Positions 43,527 to 53,785 of a stretch of DNA of 64,000 nucleotides are shown here, piece after piece (the stretch's first letter is position 1; each line of letters opens with the position of its first letter). Where the stretch lies: NCBI GenBank assembly GCA_902574475.1, contig CACGNZ010000004.1, forward strand, positions 16,739-80,738, written 5' to 3'. This DNA comes from an uncultured Alphaproteobacteria bacterium (GTDB taxonomy: Bacteria > Pseudomonadota > Alphaproteobacteria > HIMB59 > GCA-002718135). Under the pieces are notes generated by a model. That model was not told the origin of the DNA and did not search any database. It was given only the letters and a program-made list of their open reading frames with translations. Both the position numbers and the translations under genes were made by a program.

Positions 43527-43594
43527 TCTAATCAGGATGCTTGTTAATAGTGTATAGTAGCAACTGCGGGGTTCAACTTCCTCTCTTTAAACCA
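43527..43594 (+). pseudogene. Degenerate 3' fragment of tRNA-Ser (matches about 42312..42383)
   Basis: By eye: TCTAATCAGgATGCTTGttAAtaGTGTaTAGTAG...GGGTTCaAcTtCCTCTCttTaaaCCA aligns with TTTAATCAGCACGCTTGGAAAGCGTGTGTAGTAG...GGGTTCGAATCCCTCTCTCTCCGCCA; 5' acceptor strand and D-arm start missing. Confidence 0.75.
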
Positions 43595-43659
43595 AAACTT
43601 TGTTATTTAAATGGTATTTTAATATACTTTTTTAAAGATACTTACTTTAGAATTATAAT

Positions 43660-44730
43660 GTGATTAAAATTTTCAAGGTAATTACTATTAATTTAATTAT
43701 TTTATTTATATTACTAATTGTAATTGAATTAATTTTTGGAAGCTGGTTTAAAAAAAATAATATTGGCAGTTTATTAATTCCAAAACAACAATCTAATTTA
43801 ATTACAAATTTTCCATATAAATCTGAAGATGTTGGAATTTATACAAGAGATCAATATGGTTTTAGAGCAAATAATTATGATTTAAAAGATATAAATATCC
43901 TAATACTTGGAGGTAGCACAACAGAAGAAAGAGAAGTAGATGATCAAAAAATTTGGACAAAAATTTTTGAAAAAAATCTCAAAAAAAACTTGAAAGTATT
44001 AAATGCAGGAATTGGAGGTCAAACATCATTAGGTCATAAAGAAATGTTTAATTTGTGGTTTAATAAATTTGATACATTATCTCCAAATTTTATTGTTGTT
44101 TTTTTAGGAATAAATGATGCGTTATATTTAGTAGAAACTATGACCCAGCAAAAAAATTTAAATATTTTTCCTCCCAGTAAATTAGAAATTGGAAGAAATA
44201 TTAATAACTCAAATAGAGATGCATTAATACATATCAGACAATCAGATAAAATTATTCAATATATAAAAAATAATAGTATACTTCATACATTATATCTAAT
44301 CATAAAAGGAAATTTAATATCTAATAAGTATAAAATAAATTATAACGATGATATTAAAACTTTTGAACCTTACAAAACTAAATCGCCAAAAAATGTAATG
44401 TTAAGTGAGGGTTACTTAGATCAATTTGAAAATTATTATCATAATAATTTATTAAAAATTTATAATTATACTAATGAATACAATTCTAATCTTATTTTAG
44501 TAACTCAATTAGTATCAAGTAAACATTGGATTAAAGAATATTTAGAAATAATAAACAAATTTACAATATCTTTTTGTAAAATAAAAAAAATAAATTGCAT
44601 TGATCTAGAAAAAAAAATATTAGGTCTTAATGATAATTCCTTTTATGATGGTATTCATACAGATACAAATGGTTCTAAGATTATTGGTGAGTTTATTGCT
44701 AAAGAGTTCAATAAATTAATTATGGAGTAG
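43660..44730 (+). CDS. SGNH/GDSL-type hydrolase with N-terminal TM segment (GTG start)
   Basis: 'INILILGGSTTEER', 'NAGIGGQTSLGH', 'VVFLGINDALYL' (block III N), 'YDGIHTDTNGSKIIGEFIA' (block V). Confidence 0.78.
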   Translation: MIKIFKVITINLIILFILLIVIELIFGSWFKKNNIGSLLIPKQQSNLITNFPYKSEDVGIYTRDQYGFRANNYDLKDINILILGGSTTEEREVDDQKIWTKIFEKNLKKNLKVLNAGIGGQTSLGHKEMFNLWFNKFDTLSPNFIVVFLGINDALYLVETMTQQKNLNIFPPSKLEIGRNINNSNRDALIHIRQSDKIIQYIKNNSILHTLYLIIKGNLISNKYKINYNDDIKTFEPYKTKSPKNVMLSEGYLDQFENYYHNNLLKIYNYTNEYNSNLILVTQLVSSKHWIKEYLEIINKFTISFCKIKKINCIDLEKKILGLNDNSFYDGIHTDTNGSKIIGEFIAKEFNKLIME

Positions 44731-44772
44731 TTCTTTAAATTTTAAGAAATAAATAATCAAATTTTTATATTT

Positions 44773-46749
44773 TTAAATTTTTTTACACCAAAACTGATAC
44801 ATACCAGAAAAAATTCTAGGATTATTTTTTTCATACTCTTCCCATTTATTTAAATTATAAATATCATTATTTTCATCATAAACTTCTTTGAATTTTTTTA
44901 TTACGTATGTATCTTCAAAACCCAAAAATTTTATATTTAAATCTTTCATATATTTTTCTATTTTTGGAATAGTAAACCTATGTTCTTTAATATGAAATAG
45001 TAAATCCCTTACTCCACTAGTTGAATAAAAATCTGGACTATATTTAATACTGTCCCATTTCGTATTAGGATTATCAAAAATATCTTTTCTAAAATTAATA
45101 ATATTTTTTTGTGTAGTTTTGATTTTTGAACTATTTATTTTTTCTCTTATATTTGCAATATTTTCTCGAGCTTTTTCACTATATAAACCAATTAACATTA
45201 AAGCATCTTTTTTTAAACAATCAGTCAAGCTCTTCCATCCTGCTAGTGGATCATCCATATGATGCAGAACACCAACTGACTCTATTATATCGAATTTTTT
45301 ATCTAATTTTCTTAAGTCTAATAAATCTCCTTGAATAAAATTTATATTTTGACAATTTAATTCTTCAGCTTTTCTTTTTGCATATGCTAAACTATTAAAA
45401 CTAAGGTCTAAGGCAAAAATTTCTGCGTTTTTGTATTTAGAAGCTGTAGTTATAGCGTGTTGTCCAGTACCACATCCCGCAATTAAAATTTCTGTATTTT
45501 TAGAAAACTTTATTTTTTTCAAATCTAAGTCTAAATTTATATCCGAAATTACTTCTTTTATAACTTTAGGCTCAATACTTAAACCAAGATTAGTCCATCT
45601 AGGATATGGATTTTCTTCATATTGATTTTTGACTTTTATTGAGACACTATCATTAATCTCTTTAATTGATTTTATTTTTTGAATATGTTTTTTTTCTTCA
45701 TTATAATTTCTATATTGTAATATAAATGTTTCTTTTAATTCATTTGAAGGATTTATTTTTTTACACCAATCAAAGCTAAATAATGGAGAATAACAAGATA
45801 AGATAAGTATCTCTAAATCATTTATTTCTTTGCTATTAATATTATTTTTAATTCTTTCGTTAATCATATTAACTTTAAATTTTTCTTCATCTGTTTCAAA
45901 ATATACATATTCATTTAAAAAACATTGTGCTGATAATGAAATTAAGAAATTCAAATAAATTTTTTTAAAATTTAAATTATAAATCTGATTTAAAATTTCA
46001 TTTCTAATTTTTATGAAATTTTTTTCAAAATAATAATTAGGAATAGGACAAACTTTCATAAATTGTAACAAAAGTTTATTCTCATTTAACAACTCTATAA
46101 TTTTATTTAAATTTTTTGGATAGTTTTTATTTTTTATTAACGAAAAACTATCTTTCAAATTTGTATTTAAAAATAAACCATTTATTACATTTGTAGCTAT
46201 AGCACTTGGCCTAACAATTATTTTTTTTTCAAGAAGATATAAAAAAAACTTGTTTATGTATTTATTCTTTTCATCTAATATGAAATGCTGCAGTACCCCT
46301 GCTAAATTATAAAATGCTCTAACATAGTTTGGATTTATTTTTATAGTTAATATATAATATTCTAATGCCTTCTTATTTAAATTTTTTTTTCTAAAAATAT
46401 TTCCTAAATTATTGTATGCTTTGTAATAGTTTTGATCTATATCAATTACTTTTTTATAATTTTCTATTGCTTTATCTTCTTCGCCCAGCTTATTATAAAT
46501 ATTTGCTAGATTATAATAACCATCATTGTATTTTGGACTTAAACTAACAACTTTAATAAATATTTTTTTTGCTAAAATATAATTTTTAAGTTCAGTGTGA
46601 ATTACACCTGAAATATTATTAACTAAAATCGAATCAGGATATTCTTTAAGAATTTTACTAGAAAAATTAATGGCTTCTAAATAATTTTTTTGATTATAAA
46701 GGAGTATAATTTTTTCAATTGTTTTTTTATCAGGTTCTTTTTTAATCAT
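44773..46749 (-). CDS. TPR-repeat protein fused to C-terminal class I SAM-dependent methyltransferase
   Basis: TPRs 'YNDGYYNLANIYNKLGEEDKAIENYKKVIDIDQNYYKAYNNLGNIFRKK'; MTase 'EILIAGCGTGQHAITTASKYKNAEIFALDLS', 'FDIIESVGVLHHMDDP'. Confidence 0.87.
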   Translation of the reverse strand: MIKKEPDKKTIEKIILLYNQKNYLEAINFSSKILKEYPDSILVNNISGVIHTELKNYILAKKIFIKVVSLSPKYNDGYYNLANIYNKLGEEDKAIENYKKVIDIDQNYYKAYNNLGNIFRKKNLNKKALEYYILTIKINPNYVRAFYNLAGVLQHFILDEKNKYINKFFLYLLEKKIIVRPSAIATNVINGLFLNTNLKDSFSLIKNKNYPKNLNKIIELLNENKLLLQFMKVCPIPNYYFEKNFIKIRNEILNQIYNLNFKKIYLNFLISLSAQCFLNEYVYFETDEEKFKVNMINERIKNNINSKEINDLEILILSCYSPLFSFDWCKKINPSNELKETFILQYRNYNEEKKHIQKIKSIKEINDSVSIKVKNQYEENPYPRWTNLGLSIEPKVIKEVISDINLDLDLKKIKFSKNTEILIAGCGTGQHAITTASKYKNAEIFALDLSFNSLAYAKRKAEELNCQNINFIQGDLLDLRKLDKKFDIIESVGVLHHMDDPLAGWKSLTDCLKKDALMLIGLYSEKARENIANIREKINSSKIKTTQKNIINFRKDIFDNPNTKWDSIKYSPDFYSTSGVRDLLFHIKEHRFTIPKIEKYMKDLNIKFLGFEDTYVIKKFKEVYDENNDIYNLNKWEEYEKNNPRIFSGMYQFWCKKI

Positions 46750-46750
46750 T

Positions 46751-48328
46751 TTATATAACTGAAGAAATTAGTTTCTTAGTGTATTCTGACTTGGGTGAAT
46801 TAAAAATATCTTTACTTAAATTTTCTTCAACAATTAATCCTTCTTTTAAAACAATAATTTTATTAGCAATAGCTCTTATAACTCGCATATCATGACTTAT
46901 AAAAATGTAACTTAAGCTTAATTCTTTTTGTAGTTTATTTAATAGACTTATTATTTGATTTTGAATTGTCACATCTAAAGCAGAAGTAGGTTCATCTAAA
47001 ATTAGTATCTTAGGTTCTAAAATTAAAGCTCTCGCAATTGCAATTCTTTGTCTTTGACCTCCAGAAAACTCATGAGGATATTTTTCTATTGTACTTTCAT
47101 ACTCTAAACCAACTTTTTCCAAAATATTTTTTAATTTTATTTTTTTTTCTACCAAGCTAATATTTGGATAATGAACCATTAAACCCTCTGATAAAATATC
47201 TTCGATATTCATTCTTGGACTTAGAGATGAAAATGGGTCTTGAAATACAACTTGAATGTCTTTTCTTAATTCTAATACCTCTCTTTTATTTAAATCATTT
47301 AAATTTTTATTATTTATTATTATTTCTCCTTTAGACTTTATTAATTTAAGAATTGCCAAAATAAGAGAAGTTTTTCCTGATCCTGATTCGCCTACAACAC
47401 CAATAGTTTCGCCAATTCCTAAATTAAAGCTAACATTCTTAATTGCTTTTACATAATCAATTGTCCTTTTAAGTAATCCTTTTTTTATAGGATACCAAAC
47501 GTTTAGATTCTTAATATTTATTATTGATTTATTTTTTTGATTAATGTTATCTTTAATATTATTTTGAGTTGATACTAATTCTTTTGTATATTTATTTTCA
47601 GGATTATTAAATATTTTTTCTTTTGTTCCAAATTCAATTACTTTGCCATTTTTCATAACATATATGTAATCTGATAATTTTTTCACAACAGAGAGATCAT
47701 GGCTTATGAAAATCAAAGACATACCCATTTTTTTTTGAATATTTTGTAATAACTCTAAGATTTGTAATTGTATTGTTACATCTAAAGCTGTAGTTGGCTC
47801 ATCTGCTATTAATACATCTGGTTCATTTGCAATACTCATCGCAATCATAACCCTTTGTCTTTGTCCACCAGATAGTTCATATGGATAAATTTTTGGTCTT
47901 GATGAAATATCACTAAGTCCAACTTCATTTAGTAATTTTATAGTTCTGTTTTTTGCTTCTTTTTTACTTAAAGAATTATGAGTAGTAATAATTTCTTCAA
48001 TTTGTTTATTTATTGTATGTAAAGGATTTAAACTTGTCATTGGTTCCTGAAATATTGTTGAAATTTTATTTCCTCTTATATTTTGAATTTCTTTTTGACT
48101 TAAATTTAATAAATTTTTGTTATTATATTTTATTTCTCCTGTCTTGATGTTGGCTCCATTAGGCAATAATTTTAATATACTTAGAGCTGATAATGTTTTA
48201 CCTGACCCAGATTCTCCAACAATTGCTGTAGTTTTACCTTTTACTACATCAATATTTACATTTTTAACTACTTCAGTAAATTTATTAAAAGCTATACTTA
48301 AATTATTTATTGATATTACTTTTTCCAT
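46751..48328 (-). CDS. Peptide ABC transporter, duplicated ATP-binding protein (YejF-like)
   Basis: Two Walker A ('GESGSGKTLSALSIL', 'GESGSGKTSLILAIL') and two LSGGQ-type signatures. Confidence 0.93.
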   Translation of the reverse strand: MEKVISINNLSIAFNKFTEVVKNVNIDVVKGKTTAIVGESGSGKTLSALSILKLLPNGANIKTGEIKYNNKNLLNLSQKEIQNIRGNKISTIFQEPMTSLNPLHTINKQIEEIITTHNSLSKKEAKNRTIKLLNEVGLSDISSRPKIYPYELSGGQRQRVMIAMSIANEPDVLIADEPTTALDVTIQLQILELLQNIQKKMGMSLIFISHDLSVVKKLSDYIYVMKNGKVIEFGTKEKIFNNPENKYTKELVSTQNNIKDNINQKNKSIINIKNLNVWYPIKKGLLKRTIDYVKAIKNVSFNLGIGETIGVVGESGSGKTSLILAILKLIKSKGEIIINNKNLNDLNKREVLELRKDIQVVFQDPFSSLSPRMNIEDILSEGLMVHYPNISLVEKKIKLKNILEKVGLEYESTIEKYPHEFSGGQRQRIAIARALILEPKILILDEPTSALDVTIQNQIISLLNKLQKELSLSYIFISHDMRVIRAIANKIIVLKEGLIVEENLSKDIFNSPKSEYTKKLISSVI

Positions 48329-48329
48329 A

Positions 48330-49358
48330 TCAATTAAAAGTCTTTCTTGGATCTAAAGAGTCTCTAATTGCTTCACCAACAAAAACTAGAAGGCCTAACA
48401 TTAGTCCTAAAGTTAAGAAACTTGTAATTCCAAGCCAAGGAGCTTGTAAATTATTTCTTCCTTGATTAACCATTTCTCCCAAGGATGCAGATCCTGGAGG
48501 GAGACCAAAACCTAAAAAATCAAGACCTGATAATGCTGTTACTGATGCACTTAAACTAAAAGGAAGAAAAGTAACAGTAGCGATAGTTGCATTTGGTAAC
48601 ATGTGTCTTATTATAATTTTTGTATTTGAAACTCCTAATGCTCTTGCTGCTCTTATATAATCAAAATTTCTTGCTCTTAAAAATTCTGCACGAACTACGC
48701 CAACATAGCCCATCCAACTAAAAAGTAATAATATAATTAGTAGCCACCAAAAATTTGGTTGAATTACACTAGCTAAAATTATTAAGACATACAAAGTTGG
48801 TATAGCTGACCAAACTTCCATAAATCTCTGAAAAAATAAATCTGTTTTTCCACCAAAATAACCTTGGATAGCTCCAGCTGAAACTCCAATAATCATTGAA
48901 AAAAATGTTAGAGTAAATCCAAACAAAACCGATATTCTGAAACCATATATTAATCTTGATAGTACATCTCTTGCTTGATCATCAGTGCCAAGCCAATTTT
49001 TATTTGAAGGTGGCGAGGGCGCAGGTGCAGATAAATCTCTTATTATAGTATTATAAGAATAAGGAATCAGAGGCATAATTATCCATCCTTTTTCTTCAAT
49101 CAAATTTTTTACATATGGATCCTTGTAATCAGCTTCAGTTTCAAAATCTCCACCAAATGTTGTTTCTGAATAAAAAGAAAATACTGGATAATAAAAGTTT
49201 GAATCATATTTTACTAATAATGGCTTCTCATTTGCAATAAAATCAGCAAAAAGAGAAACAAAAAATAAAAAAGAAAATATCCAAAAAGAATAGTAACCTC
49301 TCTTATTACTTCTAAAGTTATTTAATCGTCTTTGATTTAATTTAGATAATTTCTTCAT
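48330..49358 (-). CDS. Peptide ABC transporter permease (YejE-like)
   Basis: 'NKRGYYSFWIFSFLFFVSLFADFIANEKPLLVKY', 'NWLGTDDQARDVLSRLIYG', permease EAA region. Confidence 0.9.
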   Translation of the reverse strand: MKKLSKLNQRRLNNFRSNKRGYYSFWIFSFLFFVSLFADFIANEKPLLVKYDSNFYYPVFSFYSETTFGGDFETEADYKDPYVKNLIEEKGWIIMPLIPYSYNTIIRDLSAPAPSPPSNKNWLGTDDQARDVLSRLIYGFRISVLFGFTLTFFSMIIGVSAGAIQGYFGGKTDLFFQRFMEVWSAIPTLYVLIILASVIQPNFWWLLIILLLFSWMGYVGVVRAEFLRARNFDYIRAARALGVSNTKIIIRHMLPNATIATVTFLPFSLSASVTALSGLDFLGFGLPPGSASLGEMVNQGRNNLQAPWLGITSFLTLGLMLGLLVFVGEAIRDSLDPRKTFN

Positions 49359-50458
49359 TATCTTGATTCAAAATCTATTCTTGGATCGATGATTGAGTAC
49401 ATAAAGTCACCAATGATTCCCATAACTAAACCTAGTAATGAAAAAAAATACAGCGTTGCAAATATGACAGGATAATCTCTAGTTAAAGCAGCTTCGTATC
49501 CAAGTAACCCTAGTCCATCTAAGGAAAAAATAACCTCTATAAACAGTGAACTTGAAAAAAGAATTCCAATAAATGCTGATGGAAACCCAGCAATTACTAT
49601 TAACATTGCATTTCTAAATACATGACCATAAAGAACCTTTCTTTCAGTTAAACCTTTAGACCGTGCTGTAATTACATATTGTTGATTTACTTGATCAAGA
49701 AATGAATTTTTTGTTAAAAAAGTCAATCCAGCAAACCCACTTACAATCATTGCTGTTAAAGGCAGTGCTAAATGCCAGAAGTAATCTACTATTTTTTGAA
49801 GAAATGTTAACTCATCAAAATTTTCAGAAAATAAACCTCTTAAAGGAAAAATATCATAAAATCTTCCTCCTGCAAAAAATACGATCAGTATTACGGCAAA
49901 TAAAAAATTTGGAATTGCATAACCAATAGTTACAATAGAACTTGATATTATATCGAACTGTGATCCATCCTTTATCGCTTTTCTTATACCGAGGGGAATA
50001 GATATTAAATATACTAATAAAGTTGTCCATAAACCAAGTGATATAGAAACTGGCATTTTATCTAAAACGATAGAAGTAACTTTTTGATCTCTAAAAAAAC
50101 TTTCACCAAAATCAAAAGTTAAATAATCTTTTAACATTTTCATGAACCGTTGATGCGCTGGTTTATCCATGCCATACATCTTTTCTATTTCTTTTATAAT
50201 ATCTGGATCGAGGCCTTGTGCTCCTCTATATTTACTATCGTTAACTGAACTAGAATTATCTCGATTAAATTCTAAGGTCTCACCCTCACCGCCCCCTGAA
50301 AAACGAGCTGTTGACTCAACAGCTGTACCAGTCATTTGTGCAATCATTTGCTCTACTGGGCCTCCAGGAACAATTTGGATGATTGCAAAATTTATAACCA
50401 TTATTCCAAAAAGTGTTGGGATAATTAAAAGAAGTCTTTTTATTAAGTAAGCACCCAT
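49358..50458 (-). CDS. Peptide ABC transporter permease (YejB-like)
   Basis: '[41 protein letters not shown]', permease TMs. Confidence 0.9.
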   Translation of the reverse strand: MGAYLIKRLLLIIPTLFGIMVINFAIIQIVPGGPVEQMIAQMTGTAVESTARFSGGGEGETLEFNRDNSSSVNDSKYRGAQGLDPDIIKEIEKMYGMDKPAHQRFMKMLKDYLTFDFGESFFRDQKVTSIVLDKMPVSISLGLWTTLLVYLISIPLGIRKAIKDGSQFDIISSSIVTIGYAIPNFLFAVILIVFFAGGRFYDIFPLRGLFSENFDELTFLQKIVDYFWHLALPLTAMIVSGFAGLTFLTKNSFLDQVNQQYVITARSKGLTERKVLYGHVFRNAMLIVIAGFPSAFIGILFSSSLFIEVIFSLDGLGLLGYEAALTRDYPVIFATLYFFSLLGLVMGIIGDFMYSIIDPRIDFESR

Positions 50459-50497
50459 ATTGTGCTATTTTATATTATTTCTAATAAACTTTAATAA

Positions 50498-52324
50498 TTA
50501 GTTTGATGTTCTATTTGATTGGATTGTTTTAAATTGCTTCTGATTAATCCACCATGTATCAAAGCCTAAAGAATATTTTGGTTTTATTTTAGGTTGATCA
50601 AAAAAATCCCAATATAAAACTCTGTATGAGGAGATGTGCCATTGTGGAATAACATAATAATTCCATAGAAGTACACGGTCTAGAGCTTTGGTTATTGTAA
50701 TTAACTCTTCTCTATCACTAGCATTAATTAGACTTTCAATTAATCCATCTACAGCATAATTTTTTATACCAACAACATTTCTAGAGCCATCAGTATCTGC
50801 TGCATCAGAACCCCAAAAATTTCTTTGCTCGTTACCTGGAGATAAAGATTGACCAAAGGTTTGCACAACCATATCAAAATCAAATGTTTCCATTCTTTTT
50901 TGATATTGTGCACTATCAATTGTTCTTACTACAGCTTTTATTCCTAATTTTTCAAGATTATCTTTAAATGGAAAAACTATTCTTTCAAAAGCTGGTGATC
51001 GTAATAAGATTTCAAATTCAAAAGGTTCTTTTGTACTAGAATGTAGAAGTTTACCATCAGCTAATTCCCATCCAGATTCTTCTAAAAGTTTTGAAGCTTC
51101 TTGCAATTGCATCCTCATATAACCGGAACCATCTGTAACTGGATTTGTATATTCTTCTGTAAATATTTCTTTTGGCAGTACATCAAAATATGGATTTAAA
51201 TAATTTAATTCTTCTTTTGAAGGAAGGCCAGAGGAAGCAAGTTCTGAATTTTCAAAAAAGCTATCTGTTCTTTTATATGCATCAAAGAATAAATTTTTAT
51301 TAGACCACTCAAAATCAAAAGCATAAGAAAGAGCCTTTCTTACTCTCCTATCTTTAAATTTATCTTTTCTAATATTAAATGCAAAACCTTGCATGCCTTG
51401 AGGATTTTCATGACTTATTAATTCTTTTTTAATTAAGCCTTCATTCACAGCGTTTATATCATACGCAGTTGCCCATTCTTTTGATGAATTTTCTGAGAAG
51501 AAATCAATCTCACCAGATTTAAAAGCTTCTCTTTCAATACCTCTGTCTTTGTAATAATCATATCTAATTGTACCGAAGTTATCTTTACCAATTTTAATTG
51601 GTATTGATGCACCAAAACCCCAATAATTTTGATCTAATTCATAAGTAATTGATCTTCCACTATCAAATGACTTAATTTTATATGGACCACTTCCGATTGG
51701 TATTTCCAGAGATGTTTCTTCAAAGTTTTTATTTTCCCAATAATGTTTTGGTAGTACAGGTAATTGACCAACAATTAATACTAATTCTTTATTCGTATTT
51801 GTTGTAAAATTAAATCTCACTTTATTTTCTTGTTCTTTAATAACCTCTTTTACATCTCCATAGTAGTATTTATAAAATGGGTGACCTTTCTCCATTAGGG
51901 TATTAAATGTCCACACAACATCGTCAGCTGTAATTTTTTTTCCATCGTGCCAATACGCTTCGTTTCTTAATGTAAATGAAACCCAAGATCTATCATCTGG
52001 CCATTCAATCGTTTCTGCCAATAATCCGTATTCCGTAAATGCTTCATCACTTGATCCCGTTGTTAATGTTTCATACAATCCTCCAATTCCGGCTGCTGAG
52101 GTACCTTTTAAAATAAATGGATTAAAACTGTCGTACGTTCCAATGGCACTTCTTACTATTGATCCACCCTTTATTGAATTTGGATTAATGTATTCAACAT
52201 TTTCAAAATCTTTTGAGTATTTTGGCTCACCATGCATTGCAATTGCATGTGAAATATTAGTATTTGCTTGTGCTTTTAATTGAAAAATTAGAGTAAACGT
52301 AAAGATCAATGTGAGTATTTTCAT
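50498..52324 (-). CDS. Periplasmic oligopeptide-binding protein (SBP family 5, YejA-like)
   Basis: Signal peptide, 'HAIAMHGEPKYSKDFENVEYINPNSIKGGSI', SBP_bac_5 pattern; adjacent to its permeases. Confidence 0.9.
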   Translation of the reverse strand: MKILTLIFTFTLIFQLKAQANTNISHAIAMHGEPKYSKDFENVEYINPNSIKGGSIVRSAIGTYDSFNPFILKGTSAAGIGGLYETLTTGSSDEAFTEYGLLAETIEWPDDRSWVSFTLRNEAYWHDGKKITADDVVWTFNTLMEKGHPFYKYYYGDVKEVIKEQENKVRFNFTTNTNKELVLIVGQLPVLPKHYWENKNFEETSLEIPIGSGPYKIKSFDSGRSITYELDQNYWGFGASIPIKIGKDNFGTIRYDYYKDRGIEREAFKSGEIDFFSENSSKEWATAYDINAVNEGLIKKELISHENPQGMQGFAFNIRKDKFKDRRVRKALSYAFDFEWSNKNLFFDAYKRTDSFFENSELASSGLPSKEELNYLNPYFDVLPKEIFTEEYTNPVTDGSGYMRMQLQEASKLLEESGWELADGKLLHSSTKEPFEFEILLRSPAFERIVFPFKDNLEKLGIKAVVRTIDSAQYQKRMETFDFDMVVQTFGQSLSPGNEQRNFWGSDAADTDGSRNVVGIKNYAVDGLIESLINASDREELITITKALDRVLLWNYYVIPQWHISSYRVLYWDFFDQPKIKPKYSLGFDTWWINQKQFKTIQSNRTSN

Positions 52325-52365
52325 ATTTGTAATATATGTCTATTTATTAAAAATTAAAATAAATT

Positions 52366-53139
52366 TTAGTTTATTAATTTAATTATTTCATCATGAAGAG
52401 ATCTTGTACTGGAGGCAACTAAACTGCCATCTGAGTCTAGCGATATATCTTGTCCAAACTTATCAGTAATTACTCCACCAGCACCTTCAATTACATTTAC
52501 AAGAGCCATATAATCATGCACTTTTAATGTATCTTCTAAAACAATATCAATCAAACCTGAGGCTAACATCCCATACATATAACAATCACCACCAAGTCTA
52601 TAGTATCTTGATTTTTCTTTGAGTAATTCTAACCCTTTTTTAATTTGAGGCTCATCAAAATATAATCCAGATGTAAAAAGATATGCATCTTTGATTTGTT
52701 TAATTGCGGAAGTTTGAACATCTTTTCCATTACATTTTGTGTTTTGATTTTTTATTCCCATCCATCGCTCATTGTGTGCTGGACAATTAATAATTCCTAA
52801 AACTGGTTTTTTGTTATGAAGTAATGCAATTAAATTACCAAAATCTTTATGTCCAGCTATATAACTTCTTGTCCCATCTATAGGATCTAATACCCATAAA
52901 AATTCAGAGTCTATTTTTTCATTTTCATACTCTTCACCTAAAATTCCATGATGAGGATATTCTTTTCTTATTTTCTCTCTTAATACTTGTTCTGTTTCTT
53001 TATCTGCTAAAGTTACAGGACTTTCATCATCTTTAATTTCTATTTCAATTTTGTTTCTAAAATAATGCATCGAAGTTTTAGATGCATCATCGGCTAAAGA
53101 GTTTGCAAATTTTGGAAACTCGTCTGTGTTTAAAATCAT
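52366..53139 (-). CDS. Inositol monophosphatase-family phosphatase, histidinol-phosphatase (HisN)-like
   Basis: 'GILGEEYENE', 'LWVLDPIDGTRSYIAGHKDFGNLIALL', 'VHDYMALVNVIEGAGGVITD'. Confidence 0.85.
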   Translation of the reverse strand: MILNTDEFPKFANSLADDASKTSMHYFRNKIEIEIKDDESPVTLADKETEQVLREKIRKEYPHHGILGEEYENEKIDSEFLWVLDPIDGTRSYIAGHKDFGNLIALLHNKKPVLGIINCPAHNERWMGIKNQNTKCNGKDVQTSAIKQIKDAYLFTSGLYFDEPQIKKGLELLKEKSRYYRLGGDCYMYGMLASGLIDIVLEDTLKVHDYMALVNVIEGAGGVITDKFGQDISLDSDGSLVASSTRSLHDEIIKLIN

Positions 53140-53148
53140 TACTTAAAT

Positions 53149-53694
53149 TTATGGCAGTGGAGCTGGATTATCTGAGTGTTCTCTTAGGAAATAAACTAAG
53201 TCTGCTCTATCTTTTACTTTTTTCAAACCAGCAAAGTTCATTTTTGTTCCTTTTATATATTTTTTTGGCTTATATAAAAATTCTGCCAATTCTTCATATC
53301 CCCATTCTCCACCGTATTCAGCTAAAGCTTTAGAGTATGCAAAACCTTCAACATTTGCTTTTGGTCTGTTAATGATATTCCATAAGTGAGGGCCTACTTT
53401 ATTGGCACTACCCTTCTCATAATTATGGCATGTTGCACATTTCTTGAATAATTTTTCTCCATTATCAAGAGAAGCACTTGCTAGTAAAATAGAAATTGGT
53501 TCAATTACCTCTTCTTTTTTTTCTACTACTCCTACACCAGTAGAATTCTCTGGGACATCTATTTTATAAGCAGTTTCTTTTTTCTCATCATGATCAATAT
53601 CAATGACTAAATCTCCAAAATGGCCGATAAGTGTAACAATTAGGACTGCTAATATAATAGATGCTAAAATTTTATTAACTTCAAGCCCAGACAT
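53149..53694 (-). CDS. cycM: Membrane-anchored cytochrome c (class I, CycM/c552-like)
   Basis: TM anchor 'ILASIILAVLIVTLIGHFGD', haem motif 'CATCHN', 'GTKMNFAGLKK'. ORF-track start at 53976 overlaps kdsB; ATG at 53694 (MSGLEVNK) preferred. Confidence 0.88.
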   Translation of the reverse strand: MSGLEVNKILASIILAVLIVTLIGHFGDLVIDIDHDEKKETAYKIDVPENSTGVGVVEKKEEVIEPISILLASASLDNGEKLFKKCATCHNYEKGSANKVGPHLWNIINRPKANVEGFAYSKALAEYGGEWGYEELAEFLYKPKKYIKGTKMNFAGLKKVKDRADLVYFLREHSDNPAPLP

Positions 53695-53785
53695 GTATAA
53701 GTACATATACAGATTTTTTAGAAGAAAGAATATATTTGTCGTAAGTATGAAATTTAAATTCTCTTGCTTAATTGTCGCATAAATT

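Noticed and set aside
46751-52324. Peptide ABC transporter as a novel system
   Set aside because: Standard yejA-B-E-F type oligopeptide importer organisation.
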